From: Paraburkholderia aromaticivorans
Lineage (GTDB): Bacteria > Pseudomonadota > Gammaproteobacteria > Burkholderiales > Burkholderiaceae
Assembly: GCF_012689525.1 (NCBI RefSeq)
Contig: NZ_CP051515.1
Span: forward strand, 1,736,001-1,800,000
Length of the DNA: 64,000 nucleotides
Direction of reading: 5' to 3'
Part shown: piece by piece, positions 16,736 to 25,775 of the stretch
Layout: each line of letters starts with the position of its first letter
How positions within the stretch are numbered: position 1 is the stretch's first letter
The notes under the pieces: generated by a model
The model's input: only the letters and a program-made list of their open reading frames with translations
Told to the model about the DNA's origin: nothing
Database searches by the model: none
Made by a program: the position numbers and the translations under genes

Positions 16736-19150
16736 ATGAACCAGGAACACGAAAGCCTTGAGGCAAGGCTCGCCGCCCGGGGCGCCGCGCTTCGCAAGCG
16801 GCTCGGCCCGCATGTTGCGCCAGCCGGTTTGTACGAGCGTCACAAGGCGCTGCCGTTCGCCGGACGGGTGAGTTGCAATGTGACACAACTCGAAGCGGGC
16901 AGTTGGAGCGAAATCGTACTCGACTATGAAGTGGGCCAGTCCGGCATTGCCGATGGTGCCTGGCTGAAGGCGACCTTCAAGTTTTATTCGGATTGGGCGC
17001 TGTTTCAGACCAGCGACCCGGCCGCGGCCAATTACATCAGCGCGGAATATCATGCGGCGCCGCTCGTCCCGGGTCAAAGCCCCGCGACGGTCCAGTCGCT
17101 GAACGTACGCTTCGATCAGAAGGGTCATGAGCGGCCGTTCCAGAAGGCCGTCATTGTGGATGTCGCCGACGGTTACCTGAACGCCGGCGACCACATTGTG
17201 ATCAGACTGGGCGATCGGCGGCGCGGTCCGGGCACGCGTGTTCAGACCTTCGTCGAGGATCAGTTCCGATTCCGCCTTTACGTCGACCCGCTCGGCACTT
17301 CGCGTTTCGTCGCGGTGCCGGGCGATGTGGTGATCGATATCCGTGCCGGTGCGCCGGCTCAAGTGCTGCTCAATGGGCCGCGTTTCGTACAGCCTGGACA
17401 GCCCACGCCGTTCCGGCTGTCGTTGCAGGACCGGTGGGGCAATGCCTGTCGCGATGTCGGCGGCGACTTGTGCGTGCGGGCCTATGACGAGCGCGAACGC
17501 ATCGTCTATGAACGGGCGCTGCCGCTGCCCGCCGAAGGCTGGGCGAGCGTCGCGCTGAACGACTTGCCGACTTCGCCCGGCAGCCTGCGTATCGTGGCGG
17601 ATGTCCCGTCGCTGCGTGACGTCCGTGCGGCAGAGGCGTTCCTGACGGTGGATGCCGCACTGCCGGTTGCGCGTTCGTTGTACGCCGACTTGCATGTTCA
17701 CGCCCACGACACAGTAGGGACGAACAGTCCGGCCTATAACGCGGCGTATGCCCGCGACATCGGCGGCATCGACGTACTCGGCTACACGGCCAACGATTTC
17801 CAGATCACCGACGAGAACTGGCAACTGGGTGTCGAAACCGTCGAGCAGTTCAACGAAGCCGGGCGTTTCGTTGTTTATCCGGTGCAGGAATGGTGCGGCA
17901 GTTCGACGGCAGGTGGCGACCACAATGTGGTTTTTCTCGGCGACGAGCGGCCCGGTTTCCCGTACAACGCGCGTGGCGAACACAACCGCACGCTGGTGTG
18001 GAACGAGGACATGAAGGGCGCGGCGGTCGAACTGGGCCGCTGGCCGGTGGACGAACTGTGGGACGCCTACGTGGACGATGCTGCGCATCATCTGGTGATG
18101 CCTCACGTGGGCGGCCGCCGTTATATCCCTGACTGGCATCATCCGGGACTGGAACGGCTCGTCGAAATCGCTTCGACGTGGGGCCATTTCGACTGGCTCT
18201 ATCGCGACGTGATTGCACGTGGCTATCAGCTCGGCGTGGCGGCGAGCGGTGACGAACATCGCGGCCGGCCCGGCGGCGGTGCGCCTGGCGTCAGCGTGTT
18301 TGGCGTGCACGGCGGCTTGACTGGCGTGTTGTCCGATTCACTCGACCGGCGCTCGGTCGGTGAGGCTCTGCGTGCCCGCCGCACGTGGGCCACCACCGGC
18401 GAGCATAGCGCGGCGCTGGTTCGCTGCGGCGAGCACTGGCAGGGCGATGCCTTCACGCACCGTGGACCGGCATCGCTTGATTATCGTTTGCTCGGCCGTG
18501 CGGGCTGGGAGTATGTCGCCGCGTTCGATCATAACGGCCTGCTCGCCGAGCGCAATCTTCATGAAGAACTCGGCTATGCCGAGCGCCTGATCCGGATCCG
18601 CTGGGGCGGTGCGCGGATTCGCGATCGATATCGTTGGGCGTCCTGGCAAGGGCGCATTCGCATAATCAACGGCACCATCAACAATTTTGGCGCCGCAGGC
18701 TTCGAGCACCTGGAAGAGGCGGCGTGGCGCACGGGCGCAACCGACATTGAGTTTCGTAGCGATACCTACGGCGACGCCGACAGTATCGAGATCGATGTGA
18801 GCAATCTCGGCCAGGCGCGCATCGTGATCGAAGGCACGATCGACGGTTTCGTTAAAGTGGGTGATCCGCTGCAGGGCAATCCGTTTGCGCATGCCCCGAC
18901 GTTTCGCTGGGAAATCAGCGGGGCGGAGTTGCTTGCAAACGGCGCGGCGCGGCATGAACTCGGTGGCACCGAACTGTTCCTCGCTGTCGAGCGTTTGACG
19001 GACAAGCCGCTCCCCGTGGATCTGGCGGGCAGTTTCGAGGTTGCGCCGCAGAACGCCGGCTTTGGTTTTCGGCCGGTCTATGTGTTCGGGCGTCAGCGCG
19101 ACGACAGCAAGGTGTGGACGTCAGCGCAGTTCATCACGTTCGATGTGTAG
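16736..19150 (+). CDS. DUF3604 family protein (PHP-like metal-dependent hydrolase candidate)
   Basis: An 804-residue protein matching DUF3604 architecture. Residues about 1-310 are beta-rich and lack known catalytic motifs. A PHP-like metal site then appears: YADLHVHAHDTVG near 320, GIDVLGYTANDF, a DHNVVFLGDE segment near 400, AHHLVMPHVGGRRY near 450 and GVAASGDEHRGRPGG near 500. These His/Asp/Glu clusters would bind two or three metals. No signal peptide is seen, so a cytoplasmic location is likely. Start preferred because it follows the transporter by 43 bp. The pairing with a DASS transporter suggests hydrolysis of the imported anion or ester; the reaction is unknown. Confidence 0.75.
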   Translation: MNQEHESLEARLAARGAALRKRLGPHVAPAGLYERHKALPFAGRVSCNVTQLEAGSWSEIVLDYEVGQSGIADGAWLKATFKFYSDWALFQTSDPAAANYISAEYHAAPLVPGQSPATVQSLNVRFDQKGHERPFQKAVIVDVADGYLNAGDHIVIRLGDRRRGPGTRVQTFVEDQFRFRLYVDPLGTSRFVAVPGDVVIDIRAGAPAQVLLNGPRFVQPGQPTPFRLSLQDRWGNACRDVGGDLCVRAYDERERIVYERALPLPAEGWASVALNDLPTSPGSLRIVADVPSLRDVRAAEAFLTVDAALPVARSLYADLHVHAHDTVGTNSPAYNAAYARDIGGIDVLGYTANDFQITDENWQLGVETVEQFNEAGRFVVYPVQEWCGSSTAGGDHNVVFLGDERPGFPYNARGEHNRTLVWNEDMKGAAVELGRWPVDELWDAYVDDAAHHLVMPHVGGRRYIPDWHHPGLERLVEIASTWGHFDWLYRDVIARGYQLGVAASGDEHRGRPGGGAPGVSVFGVHGGLTGVLSDSLDRRSVGEALRARRTWATTGEHSAALVRCGEHWQGDAFTHRGPASLDYRLLGRAGWEYVAAFDHNGLLAERNLHEELGYAERLIRIRWGGARIRDRYRWASWQGRIRIINGTINNFGAAGFEHLEEAAWRTGATDIEFRSDTYGDADSIEIDVSNLGQARIVIEGTIDGFVKVGDPLQGNPFAHAPTFRWEISGAELLANGAARHELGGTELFLAVERLTDKPLPVDLAGSFEVAPQNAGFGFRPVYVFGRQRDDSKVWTSAQFITFDV

Positions 19151-19244
19151 TCCGACTGTTCGATGCGGGCATGCGTGGTTGGGGCAACTGCCTGGATGAC
19201 GATCAGCGTGATGGCGCTCGGGCAATCGTTCAGAACCCACACCG

Positions 19245-20588
19245 TCAGATGGCGTGAAAAGAATAATCACCAATCCCGCCGACGCTCGCGTAATGCTGTC
19301 TGGTGCGTTCGGTCGGCCTCACCGCGATGCGTTCGGCGAGCAGTGCGCGGGTCAGCCCGAGTTGCCCCGCGCGTTCACTGGCAACAATGAGTGTCTGCGT
19401 AATGAGATCGCGCTGCGCGTGGCTGCCACCAATGCGAATCGCGTTGTAGCGCACCGGCAAGAAGTAGCCCACGGCTCGCGCGTATTCGCCTGCGGCAAAG
19501 GCGAGCACGCCATCGATCAGGCGGCGGCCGACTTCCGCAGTCACACTCCAGTTGTCACCTCGGCCGTCTCGCGTATAACGCTCTAGCGAGCGGCGAAACC
19601 GTTCGAGTTCCAGCCGGTTGCCGGCGCGCGAAACGGCAAGGGCGATATGCAGATCGTTGAATACCAGCACGTGATCGTCGACATGGGTCAGCCATTGGGC
19701 GGCGAGCGGGCCCCAGCGCTCTCCGACGTCAGCGCCCGCCAGTTCCAGTCGCCAGAGCAGTGCGGACGCATCGACGAGATCGAGCAGGAAGTCGCCTGCG
19801 AGTTTCGGTGCAACATACTTGTCGTAGTCGGCCAGCACTTCGTCGAAGCGTCCTTCCTCGATCAGATAGAGGGCAAGATGCCAGCCATTGTGGACAGCGA
19901 GCGCGTGAGCGCGGCTCCAGGCTGGGTGGGCCGCCTGCAGGAACGCGATGCCTTCGGCCTGGCGACTTTCTGTCTCCAGCACATGTGCAACCGCGTGAAT
20001 CGCCCAACCGTCTTCGGCATTGCGGGCAATGGCGGCGTGAGCCACCTTTTCCGCGCGACGCAGTTCGCCCGCTTCCTCCAGGCCGAACGCATACTGTCCG
20101 AGAACATAGCCGTAGTTTTCGCCCTGCGGATCCCAATGCGGCAGCACCCTTGCAATGGAATCCCGGATGCTGAGCGACTGACCGAGGCAGAAGTAAGCGT
20201 CGTGAGCGAAGCGTAATGCCAGTGCGTCGGTCGGATGATCGACGAGGATGCTCTCCCACAGATCGATCGCATTGGCGATTCGTCCCGCAGCCAACGTCCG
20301 CGCGGCAGCGAGATGGCGGATTTCGCGCGGGGTCGCGCCGGCGCTGGCCTGTTCGGCCGAGTCGAGGGCGGTTGTAACACGCGGATAGTCGCCGCGAAAT
20401 CCGCCGAGCAGAAACAGCGACGCGATGGCGCTACTGGCCAGACCGAAGTCAGGATCCTGATCCACCGCGTCCTGCAAGCGGGCAACAGGATCGCCCTTCC
20501 AACCGAAGCAGTCCGAGATGGCGCGGTCGAGCGCAACGACGGATTCGTCCGACGCTGTCACCGGCAGGCCTTGGGCGTCGATGGCCAT
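19245..20588 (-). CDS. Tetratricopeptide-repeat protein, TTC38-like
   Basis: A 447-residue all-helical protein of the tetratricopeptide repeat protein 38 family, soluble by composition. Repeated helix pairs are evident, such as LWESILVDHPTDALALRFAH near residue 120, VLGQYAFGLEEAGELRRAEK near 165 and AIHAVAHVLETESRQAEGIA near 200, followed by the family HNGWHLALYLIEEGRFDEVL segment near 240. Function is unknown; in bacteria these genes often sit beside catabolic enzymes. It is convergent with the DUF3604 gene. The 94-bp gap between them holds no obvious strong terminator. Confidence 0.78.
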   Translation of the reverse strand: MAIDAQGLPVTASDESVVALDRAISDCFGWKGDPVARLQDAVDQDPDFGLASSAIASLFLLGGFRGDYPRVTTALDSAEQASAGATPREIRHLAAARTLAAGRIANAIDLWESILVDHPTDALALRFAHDAYFCLGQSLSIRDSIARVLPHWDPQGENYGYVLGQYAFGLEEAGELRRAEKVAHAAIARNAEDGWAIHAVAHVLETESRQAEGIAFLQAAHPAWSRAHALAVHNGWHLALYLIEEGRFDEVLADYDKYVAPKLAGDFLLDLVDASALLWRLELAGADVGERWGPLAAQWLTHVDDHVLVFNDLHIALAVSRAGNRLELERFRRSLERYTRDGRGDNWSVTAEVGRRLIDGVLAFAAGEYARAVGYFLPVRYNAIRIGGSHAQRDLITQTLIVASERAGQLGLTRALLAERIAVRPTERTRQHYASVGGIGDYSFHAI

Positions 20589-20643
20589 TATCGTGCTCCC
20601 GGCTGGTGACCGTGCCGTTGCTCACATCCTTCGACCGATTGGA

Positions 20644-20892
20644 TCATGGGATGTGGTTGAGCAGGATCGACACGAGATGGTGCAGGGTGTCGCTAGCATA
20701 GGCCGTCAGCGCGGAAAAGAGCGATCCATCGCTCGCACCCGAAATTTCCCTGTGAATGCACGCCAGAATAGCGCCGACTAACAACACGGTGCCCACCCGC
20801 TTAACGGACCCGCGCGGGAAATCAGCTGGCGCCGACGCGTTTTCTGTAGCGTCGTCGAGCGTTCGACGAGAAAGATATCCGAATCCCTTCAT
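20644..20892 (-). CDS. Hypothetical small membrane protein (weak call)
   Basis: A leftward frame of 82 residues from the ATG at 20892 (an upstream TTG at 20934 would give 96). It has one hydrophobic stretch, VGTVLLVGAILACI, flanked by charged residues. No family is recognised and no good ribosome site is seen. It lies in a gap between the TPR gene and the ahpC locus. It could be spurious. Confidence 0.25.
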   Translation of the reverse strand: MKGFGYLSRRTLDDATENASAPADFPRGSVKRVGTVLLVGAILACIHREISGASDGSLFSALTAYASDTLHHLVSILLNHIP

Positions 20893-20961
20893 GATGGTCG
20901 GCGGATCGATTGAGAACATATCGAGTGTCTGCAATCAGGCGACTGCGTCGAACCAATTTTT

Positions 20962-20977
20962 TTGCATATCGATAGAA
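20962..20977 (+). promoter_or_regulatory. Candidate sulfur-starvation motif, copy 2 (shortened)
   Basis: TTGCATATCGATAGAA matches the first 16 bases of the motif at 442-462 exactly and lacks the AATTGG tail. It points toward the small gene at 21315 and ahpC at 21682. The 20893-21314 stretch otherwise holds no convincing gene. Confidence 0.4.
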
Positions 20978-21314
20978 GCACGGCGGCTTAGCGCCGTAGC
21001 GCATATTGATCTGCTGATTTGTTCGTGGCGCCTGAACGCTGCCGGGATGAAAATCGCACCAGTGTTCTTTTTCTCTCCGAAGACATCCTGCTGAGTCTGC
21101 TGCTGATACGCATATGAGGTTTTGAGCGATGGGTCTGACAAGGCCCTCGCCGCGAGAAACCCACCGTTGCCCTATCGAATCTCTCCTTTTTTATCTATGC
21201 AACGACGAGTGAATACGGATTTGCATTTGCCAAATGCTTATTTCTCCCGCTCCGGTAAGCCGGTTAACCTCGACTCGTTGCTTTTAGCTGTCACGTATCG
21301 GAGGTGAATCGGGC

Positions 21315-21530
21315 ATGCATTACAAAGGTTATGAAGTGGCGCCCGCGGCGCAAGCTCTACCCGGTGGATTGTTCGCAGCGAACCTCGTCATTCAGGACGA
21401 GGTGTCGCTGTTGAAGCCGGCTTTCGTGTTCGACGAACTCGACTACTTCTTTGAGTCGGATCTTGCCCTGGCCTATGCGGCTCGCTGGGCGCGCCTTTGG
21501 ATCGATGACCAGCCGTCACGGTGGTCATGA
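21315..21530 (+). CDS. Small hypothetical protein
   Basis: A 71-residue acidic protein with a strong ribosome site (GGAGGTG ten bases before the ATG), which supports it being real. The sequence begins HYKGYEVAPAAQALPGGLFA, has a central strand FAANLVIQDEV and ends with an aromatic helix, DLALAYAARWARLWID. Small proteins of this shape are common in Burkholderia-type genomes and have no assigned function. It lies 151 bp upstream of ahpC on the same strand and downstream of the shortened sulfur motif, so co-regulation with ahpC is possible. Confidence 0.65.
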   Translation: MHYKGYEVAPAAQALPGGLFAANLVIQDEVSLLKPAFVFDELDYFFESDLALAYAARWARLWIDDQPSRWS

Positions 21531-21681
21531 AACCCGTGGCAGAAAGCTCATTCGCGTGACGAGACGAACAGCATTTCATTCTGCGCGGATTTCATACAAG
21601 AAAAGATCAGTTCCGTCGTTTCGTGGCGCGACTAGCCTAATTGATTGCTTCCGACAGCCTCAAATCGATCAAGGAAAATTT

Positions 21682-22245
21682 ATGTCTCTCATCAACACAC
21701 GGGTTAAGCCGTTCAAGACAACCGCGTACCACGGCGGTCAGTTTGTGCCAGTCAGTGAAGAGAATTTCAAGGGTAAGTGGTCGGTCGTAGTGTTCTATCC
21801 GGCCGACTTCACATTCGTGTGCCCGACCGAACTCGGAGATCTGGCCGATCACTATGCCGAGTTCCAGAAGCTGGGCGTCGAAATCTATGGCGTGTCCACG
21901 GATACCCAGTTCACACATAAAGCCTGGCACGATACGTCGGACACGATCAGGAAGGTGAAGTACCCGCTGGTCGCGGATCCGACTGCGACGCTCGCCCGCA
22001 ACTTCGACGTGCTGATCGAGGAAGAAGGGCTGGCATTACGCGGCACTTTTGTGATCAACCCCGAAGGTCAGATCAAACTCTACGAAGTGCATGACAACGG
22101 TATTGGCCGCGATGCCAAGGAACTGCTGCGCAAGGTGCAGGCCGCGCAATACGTTGCATCGCATCCTGGCGAAGTCTGCCCGGCGAAATGGACTCCCGGC
22201 GCCGAAACGTTGACGCCGTCGCTCGATCTGGTGGGGAAAATCTGA
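21682..22245 (+). CDS. ahpC: Alkyl hydroperoxide reductase subunit C (2-Cys peroxiredoxin)
   Basis: A 187-residue peroxiredoxin, the usual AhpC length, which reduces H2O2 and organic peroxides. The peroxidatic cysteine lies in FYPADFTFVCPTELGDLADH (Cys about 47) and the resolving cysteine in HPGEVCPAKWTPG (about 166). The peroxiredoxin Thr and Arg partners are present (PTE, and ALRGTFVINPEGQI). The start at 21682 has AAGGAAA upstream; longer frames to the left carry no domain. No ahpF gene follows. AhpC is a known sulfate-starvation-induced protein in other proteobacteria, which fits its position among sulfur genes and the upstream motif. Confidence 0.95.
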   Translation: MSLINTRVKPFKTTAYHGGQFVPVSEENFKGKWSVVVFYPADFTFVCPTELGDLADHYAEFQKLGVEIYGVSTDTQFTHKAWHDTSDTIRKVKYPLVADPTATLARNFDVLIEEEGLALRGTFVINPEGQIKLYEVHDNGIGRDAKELLRKVQAAQYVASHPGEVCPAKWTPGAETLTPSLDLVGKI

Positions 22246-22288
22246 CCGCCTGCTTTCGATAAGCCGACGACTAGTCACGGCCGACGCT

Positions 22289-22309
22289 TTGCATATCACT
22301 AGAAATTGG
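22289..22309 (+). promoter_or_regulatory. Candidate sulfur-starvation motif, copy 3
   Basis: TTGCATATC-N2-TAGAAATTGG is identical to the copy at 442-462 outside the two central bases. It lies 122 bp before the start of the sulfate-binding protein gene at 22431. Confidence 0.5.
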
Positions 22310-22430
22310 TTTTCGACGAGTCCATCCCGGGCAGACAATCGTTTCCGGATGACGGTACGCAATACACCGCCTTTGCCGGAGTGTTTCAGTGCTGCAAGGG
22401 ACCCGGATGGCCGGGGCCGCAGGAGAAACA

Positions 22431-23498
22431 ATGAAACGTCTGCCTTTGCTCAACCTTGCCGCCGTGGCGGGAGTCGTGATCGCCGTGACGCTGATCACGG
22501 TGAAAAACGTCCAGGGGACTACGAACAATGAGCTCCTGAACGTTTCGTACGACCCCACCCGGGAGTTGTATCGTGCGCTCAACGCCCAGTTTGTTGCGGC
22601 CTACCAGCAGGAAACGGGAATCCGGCTGCAAGTGAAACAGTCGCACGGCGGGTCCTCCCGTCAGGCGCGCGCGGTGGTGGCGGGCGAGCAGCAAGCGGAT
22701 GTCGTCACGCTAGGGCTTTATTCGGATGTCGACGCGTTGCGCAAGCAGGGTTTGATCGCCGATAACTGGGCTCAGCGTCTGCCGAATCACTCGCAGCCGT
22801 ACTACTCGACCATCGTATTCGTGGTGCGCAAGGGCAATCCCAGGCATATCCACGACTGGCCGGACCTGATCGTGCCAGGTGTGGACGTCGTGACGCCCGA
22901 TCCACGCAGTTCCGGCAACGGCAAACTGAGCGCCCTCGCGGCGTGGGGCGCGGTGACGACACGCGGTGGCAACGAAGGCGCAGCGCGCGACTATCTCAAC
23001 GCGCTGTACCAGCATACGGTCCGGCTCGATAGCGGCGCGCGAGGGGCGGCGATCGGTTTCACCGTCGAAAAGATCGGCGACGTGCAACTCGCGTGGGAAA
23101 ACGAAGCGCTGCGCGAGGTCGCGGATGCACGCGACGAACTCGAGATTGTCTACCCGCCGGTCAGCATTCTTGCCGAGCCCTATGTGGCTTGGGTCGACAC
23201 GAATGTGGCGCGCCATCACAGCGAACGCGAAGCGCGAGCGTACCTGAAATTCCTGTTTAGCGACGCGGCTCAGCAGACCATCGCGCAGGCGGGCTACCGG
23301 CCTTTCAACGCGAACATTGCGCAACGCTTCGCCGCGCGCCTGCCGCCGCTCAAGCTTTTCCCGGTGACGGCGATCGCCCGCGACTGGGATGACGCGAACC
23401 ATCGCTTCTTCGACGAGAACGGCATTATCGACACAGTGCTGAAGCCAACTGACGGCGCGGCGAATTCGTCCAGCCAGAGCGCAAGAGACAAAGGGTGA
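22431..23498 (+). CDS. sbp: Periplasmic sulfate-binding protein
   Basis: A 355-residue sulfate/thiosulfate-binding protein of the Sbp/CysP class. The ATG at 22431 has GGAG eight bases upstream and opens a signal anchor, LPLLNLAAVAGVVIAVTLIT. Family motifs are LLNVSYDPTRELYRALN near residue 40, VKQSHGGSSRQARAVVAG near 72 (anion-binding loop), GEQQADVVTLGLYSDVDAL near 90, VTPDPRSSGNGKLSALAAW near 165 and VYPPVSILAEPYVAWVD near 245. No cysTWA permease genes follow; a SulP permease starts 4 bp after the stop. That pairing is unusual and suggests either an orphan binding protein or joint regulation of two sulfate uptake routes. Confidence 0.9.
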   Translation: MKRLPLLNLAAVAGVVIAVTLITVKNVQGTTNNELLNVSYDPTRELYRALNAQFVAAYQQETGIRLQVKQSHGGSSRQARAVVAGEQQADVVTLGLYSDVDALRKQGLIADNWAQRLPNHSQPYYSTIVFVVRKGNPRHIHDWPDLIVPGVDVVTPDPRSSGNGKLSALAAWGAVTTRGGNEGAARDYLNALYQHTVRLDSGARGAAIGFTVEKIGDVQLAWENEALREVADARDELEIVYPPVSILAEPYVAWVDTNVARHHSEREARAYLKFLFSDAAQQTIAQAGYRPFNANIAQRFAARLPPLKLFPVTAIARDWDDANHRFFDENGIIDTVLKPTDGAANSSSQSARDKG

Positions 23499-23502
23499 CT
23501 TC

Positions 23503-25287
23503 ATGGCGCTGCCACGTAACTTCTCCTACGACTGGAGCAAAGGTAAGCGAGATCTGCTTGCAGGTCTGACGGTTGCCGCCATTTCGCTGCCGCAAGGCAT
23601 GGCATACGCGCTGATCGCGGGCGTCGATCCCCGCTTCGGATTGTATTCGGCGGTGGTGGTGACGCTGATAGCGTCGTTGCTGGGCTCGTCGTCGCATTTG
23701 ATCAACGGGCCGACCAGCGCGATTTCCCTCGTCGTGTTCAGCGCGCTCGCCTTTCTCGATCCGAATGCCACGGCCGATGTCTACGAGGCGATGTTTCTGC
23801 TCGGCGTGATGGTTGGCATTGTCCAGATCGGCATCGCCGTCTTCAGATTGGGTGATCTGACACGCTACATTTCGGAGTCGGTCATCCTCGGCTTCATGGC
23901 GGGGGCCGCGGTACTGCTGGCGATCGGCCAGATCGGTAATGCGCTGGGCGTGCGCGAGAAGGGCACCGGTCACCAGCATGTACTGTACCGGCTCTGGTTG
24001 ACGCTTACGCAGGGCGATCCCGTCAACCTGAAAGCCGTGGCGCTCAGCGCGGCTTCAGTTATCCTGGCGGTGGCGTTGCGCCGCGCAGTTCGGCGTTACC
24101 GGCTGCCGCAAATCGATATGTTCGTCGTTCTGCTGATCGTTGCAGGGAGCGCATACGCATTCGGCTGGTCGCAGCCAGAAGAGGGCGGTCATACGGCGGT
24201 TGCTGTCATCGGTGCGTTGAAAGCGGGGTTGCCGTCGCCTCATATACCGGAGATTCACTGGAACTGGATCGGTCAATTGTCGTCGAGCGCGGTCGCGATT
24301 GCGTTTCTCGGCTTGCTGGAGGCGCTCTCTATCGCGAAGTCGATTGCGCATCACACGCATCAGCCGCTCGATTACAACCGGCAATGTCTCGCAGAAGGCG
24401 TCGCCAACCTGGCGGGCGGTTTTTTTCGCTGCCTGCCGGGCTCGGGTTCTCTGTCGCGCTCCGCAATCAATTATCAAGCTGGGGCTGCCACGCGATTCTC
24501 AGGCGTGGTGACCGCTGTTGCTGTCGCGCTGGCGGTGCTGGTGCTTGCGCCACTCACGCGTTATATCCCAAAGGCGGCGCTCGCGGGGCTATTGCTGGTG
24601 ACCGCCGTGCGCCTGATCGATGTCGAGCGCCTGCGCTACACATTCCGGGCCTCGAAATATGATGCCGGCCTGATCGTATTGACGACGCTCGCCGCGTTGT
24701 TGATCGGCGTCGAATTCGCGATCCTGGTCGGTGTCGCACTGTCTATCCTCCTGTTTGTTCCGCGCGCGGCGAAGTTGAAGGCCACCGAACTGGTCGTGAG
24801 TCCGGAGGGTGTCGTGAGAGAGCGTTTGCCGTCCGATCCGTCATGCGCCGCCGTCGCGGTCTGGGATTTTGAAGGCGAGTTTTTCTTTGGCGCAGCCCCG
24901 GAACTCGATCGTCATTTCGAAACGATCAAGGCGCGTGCGCAGCAACAGGGCGTCCGCTATCTCGTGCTGCGCTTCAAGCGCGTGAGGAATCCCGATGTCG
25001 TGTGCATCGAACGCCTCGAACATTTTCTGCGCGACGCACAACGGGACGGACTCGTCGTACTGCTCGCCGGACTTCGGCCGGCATTGCGCCAGGTGCTCGG
25101 CAATCTGCGTTTTACCAGCTGGTATCCGGCAGACCGGTTTTTCCCGGAAGAAGATGAAACGTGGTCGGCGACGGTACGCGCTGTCCGTTACGCCTACGCA
25201 CAACTGGGCGCGAGCAACACCTGTCCTCACTGCGCGGGACGCTTGCAGGCCGAGCAACGCCCGGCGGATCTCTATTACCTCGTGTAG
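23503..25287 (+). CDS. SulP-family sulfate permease with STAS domain
   Basis: A 594-residue inner-membrane transporter with about ten to twelve hydrophobic segments and a C-terminal STAS domain. The SulP core shows DLLAGLTVAAISLPQGMAYA near residue 15, GVDPRFGLYSAVVVTLIASL near 38, and the conserved ESVILGFMAGAAVL near 125. The STAS part (residues about 440-560) includes AAVAVWDFEGEFFFGAAPEL. A short C-terminal extension carries CPHCAGRL, a possible small metal site. SulP proteins import sulfate, bicarbonate or other anions; sulfate is favoured because the sbp gene is immediately upstream and both probably share one transcript. Confidence 0.9.
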   Translation: MALPRNFSYDWSKGKRDLLAGLTVAAISLPQGMAYALIAGVDPRFGLYSAVVVTLIASLLGSSSHLINGPTSAISLVVFSALAFLDPNATADVYEAMFLLGVMVGIVQIGIAVFRLGDLTRYISESVILGFMAGAAVLLAIGQIGNALGVREKGTGHQHVLYRLWLTLTQGDPVNLKAVALSAASVILAVALRRAVRRYRLPQIDMFVVLLIVAGSAYAFGWSQPEEGGHTAVAVIGALKAGLPSPHIPEIHWNWIGQLSSSAVAIAFLGLLEALSIAKSIAHHTHQPLDYNRQCLAEGVANLAGGFFRCLPGSGSLSRSAINYQAGAATRFSGVVTAVAVALAVLVLAPLTRYIPKAALAGLLLVTAVRLIDVERLRYTFRASKYDAGLIVLTTLAALLIGVEFAILVGVALSILLFVPRAAKLKATELVVSPEGVVRERLPSDPSCAAVAVWDFEGEFFFGAAPELDRHFETIKARAQQQGVRYLVLRFKRVRNPDVVCIERLEHFLRDAQRDGLVVLLAGLRPALRQVLGNLRFTSWYPADRFFPEEDETWSATVRAVRYAYAQLGASNTCPHCAGRLQAEQRPADLYYLV

Positions 25288-25501
25288 GCCTGGGTTGACT
25301 GGTGCAAAACGGTAGGGTTCGCGCGCGTGATAAACATCGAAGAATAGATTCGTTTCGAGTGCTTCACGCATGCCGTATTGTTTATATTGCGCCGCACGGA
25401 TGCAACATCTCGTGACGCAACCTGGACCCGGCAGCAACGGAGCGCGTCACGCGCGAAACGCCTTCGCCGCGGTCCAGCCCAACACTCAGTCAGGAATGCT
25501 C

Positions 25502-25705
25502 ATGGCAACAGGTACGGTCAAGTGGTTCAACGACGCAAAAGGATTTGGCTTCATCAAGCCCGATGACGGCGGCGACGATCTATTCGCACACTTCTCCGAA
25601 GTGCGTACGGAAGGTTTCAAGTCGCTGCAGGAAAATCAGAAGGTGAGTTTCGAGGTCAAGCAGGGGCCTAAAGGCAAGCAGGCTGCCGACATCAAGCCGC
25701 TGTAA
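25502..25705 (+). CDS. cspA: Cold shock protein, CspA family
   Basis: A 67-residue single cold-shock domain, the standard length. RNP1 is KGFGFI and RNP2 is DLFAHF; the N-terminus [11 protein letters not shown] is canonical. It binds single-stranded RNA and DNA and works as an RNA chaperone. The ATG at 25502 has AGGA six bases upstream and fits homologues; an in-frame ATG at 25496 is less likely. The 214-bp leader after sulP may hold a structured cold-shock 5' untranslated region, but no defined element was recognised. Confidence 0.95.
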   Translation: MATGTVKWFNDAKGFGFIKPDDGGDDLFAHFSEVRTEGFKSLQENQKVSFEVKQGPKGKQAADIKPL

Positions 25706-25722
25706 CTCGCGGGCGGCGACGG

Positions 25723-25761
25723 GCCCCAGTCGCGGGCCCGTGCGGCGCCCCGCGACTGGGG
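25723..25761. terminator. Strong hairpin between cspA and the phasin gene
   Basis: CCCCAGTCGCGGG (25723-25735) and CCCGCGACTGGGG (25749-25761) form a perfect 13-bp stem with a 13-nt loop between convergent genes. It probably terminates transcription from both sides. Confidence 0.8.
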
Positions 25762-25775
25762 CATGGTCTCGTGTA

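Noticed and set aside
16721..18310. 529-residue antisense open frame opposite the DUF3604 gene
   Set aside because: The sense strand encodes PHP-type metal motifs; the antisense product has no recognisable features.
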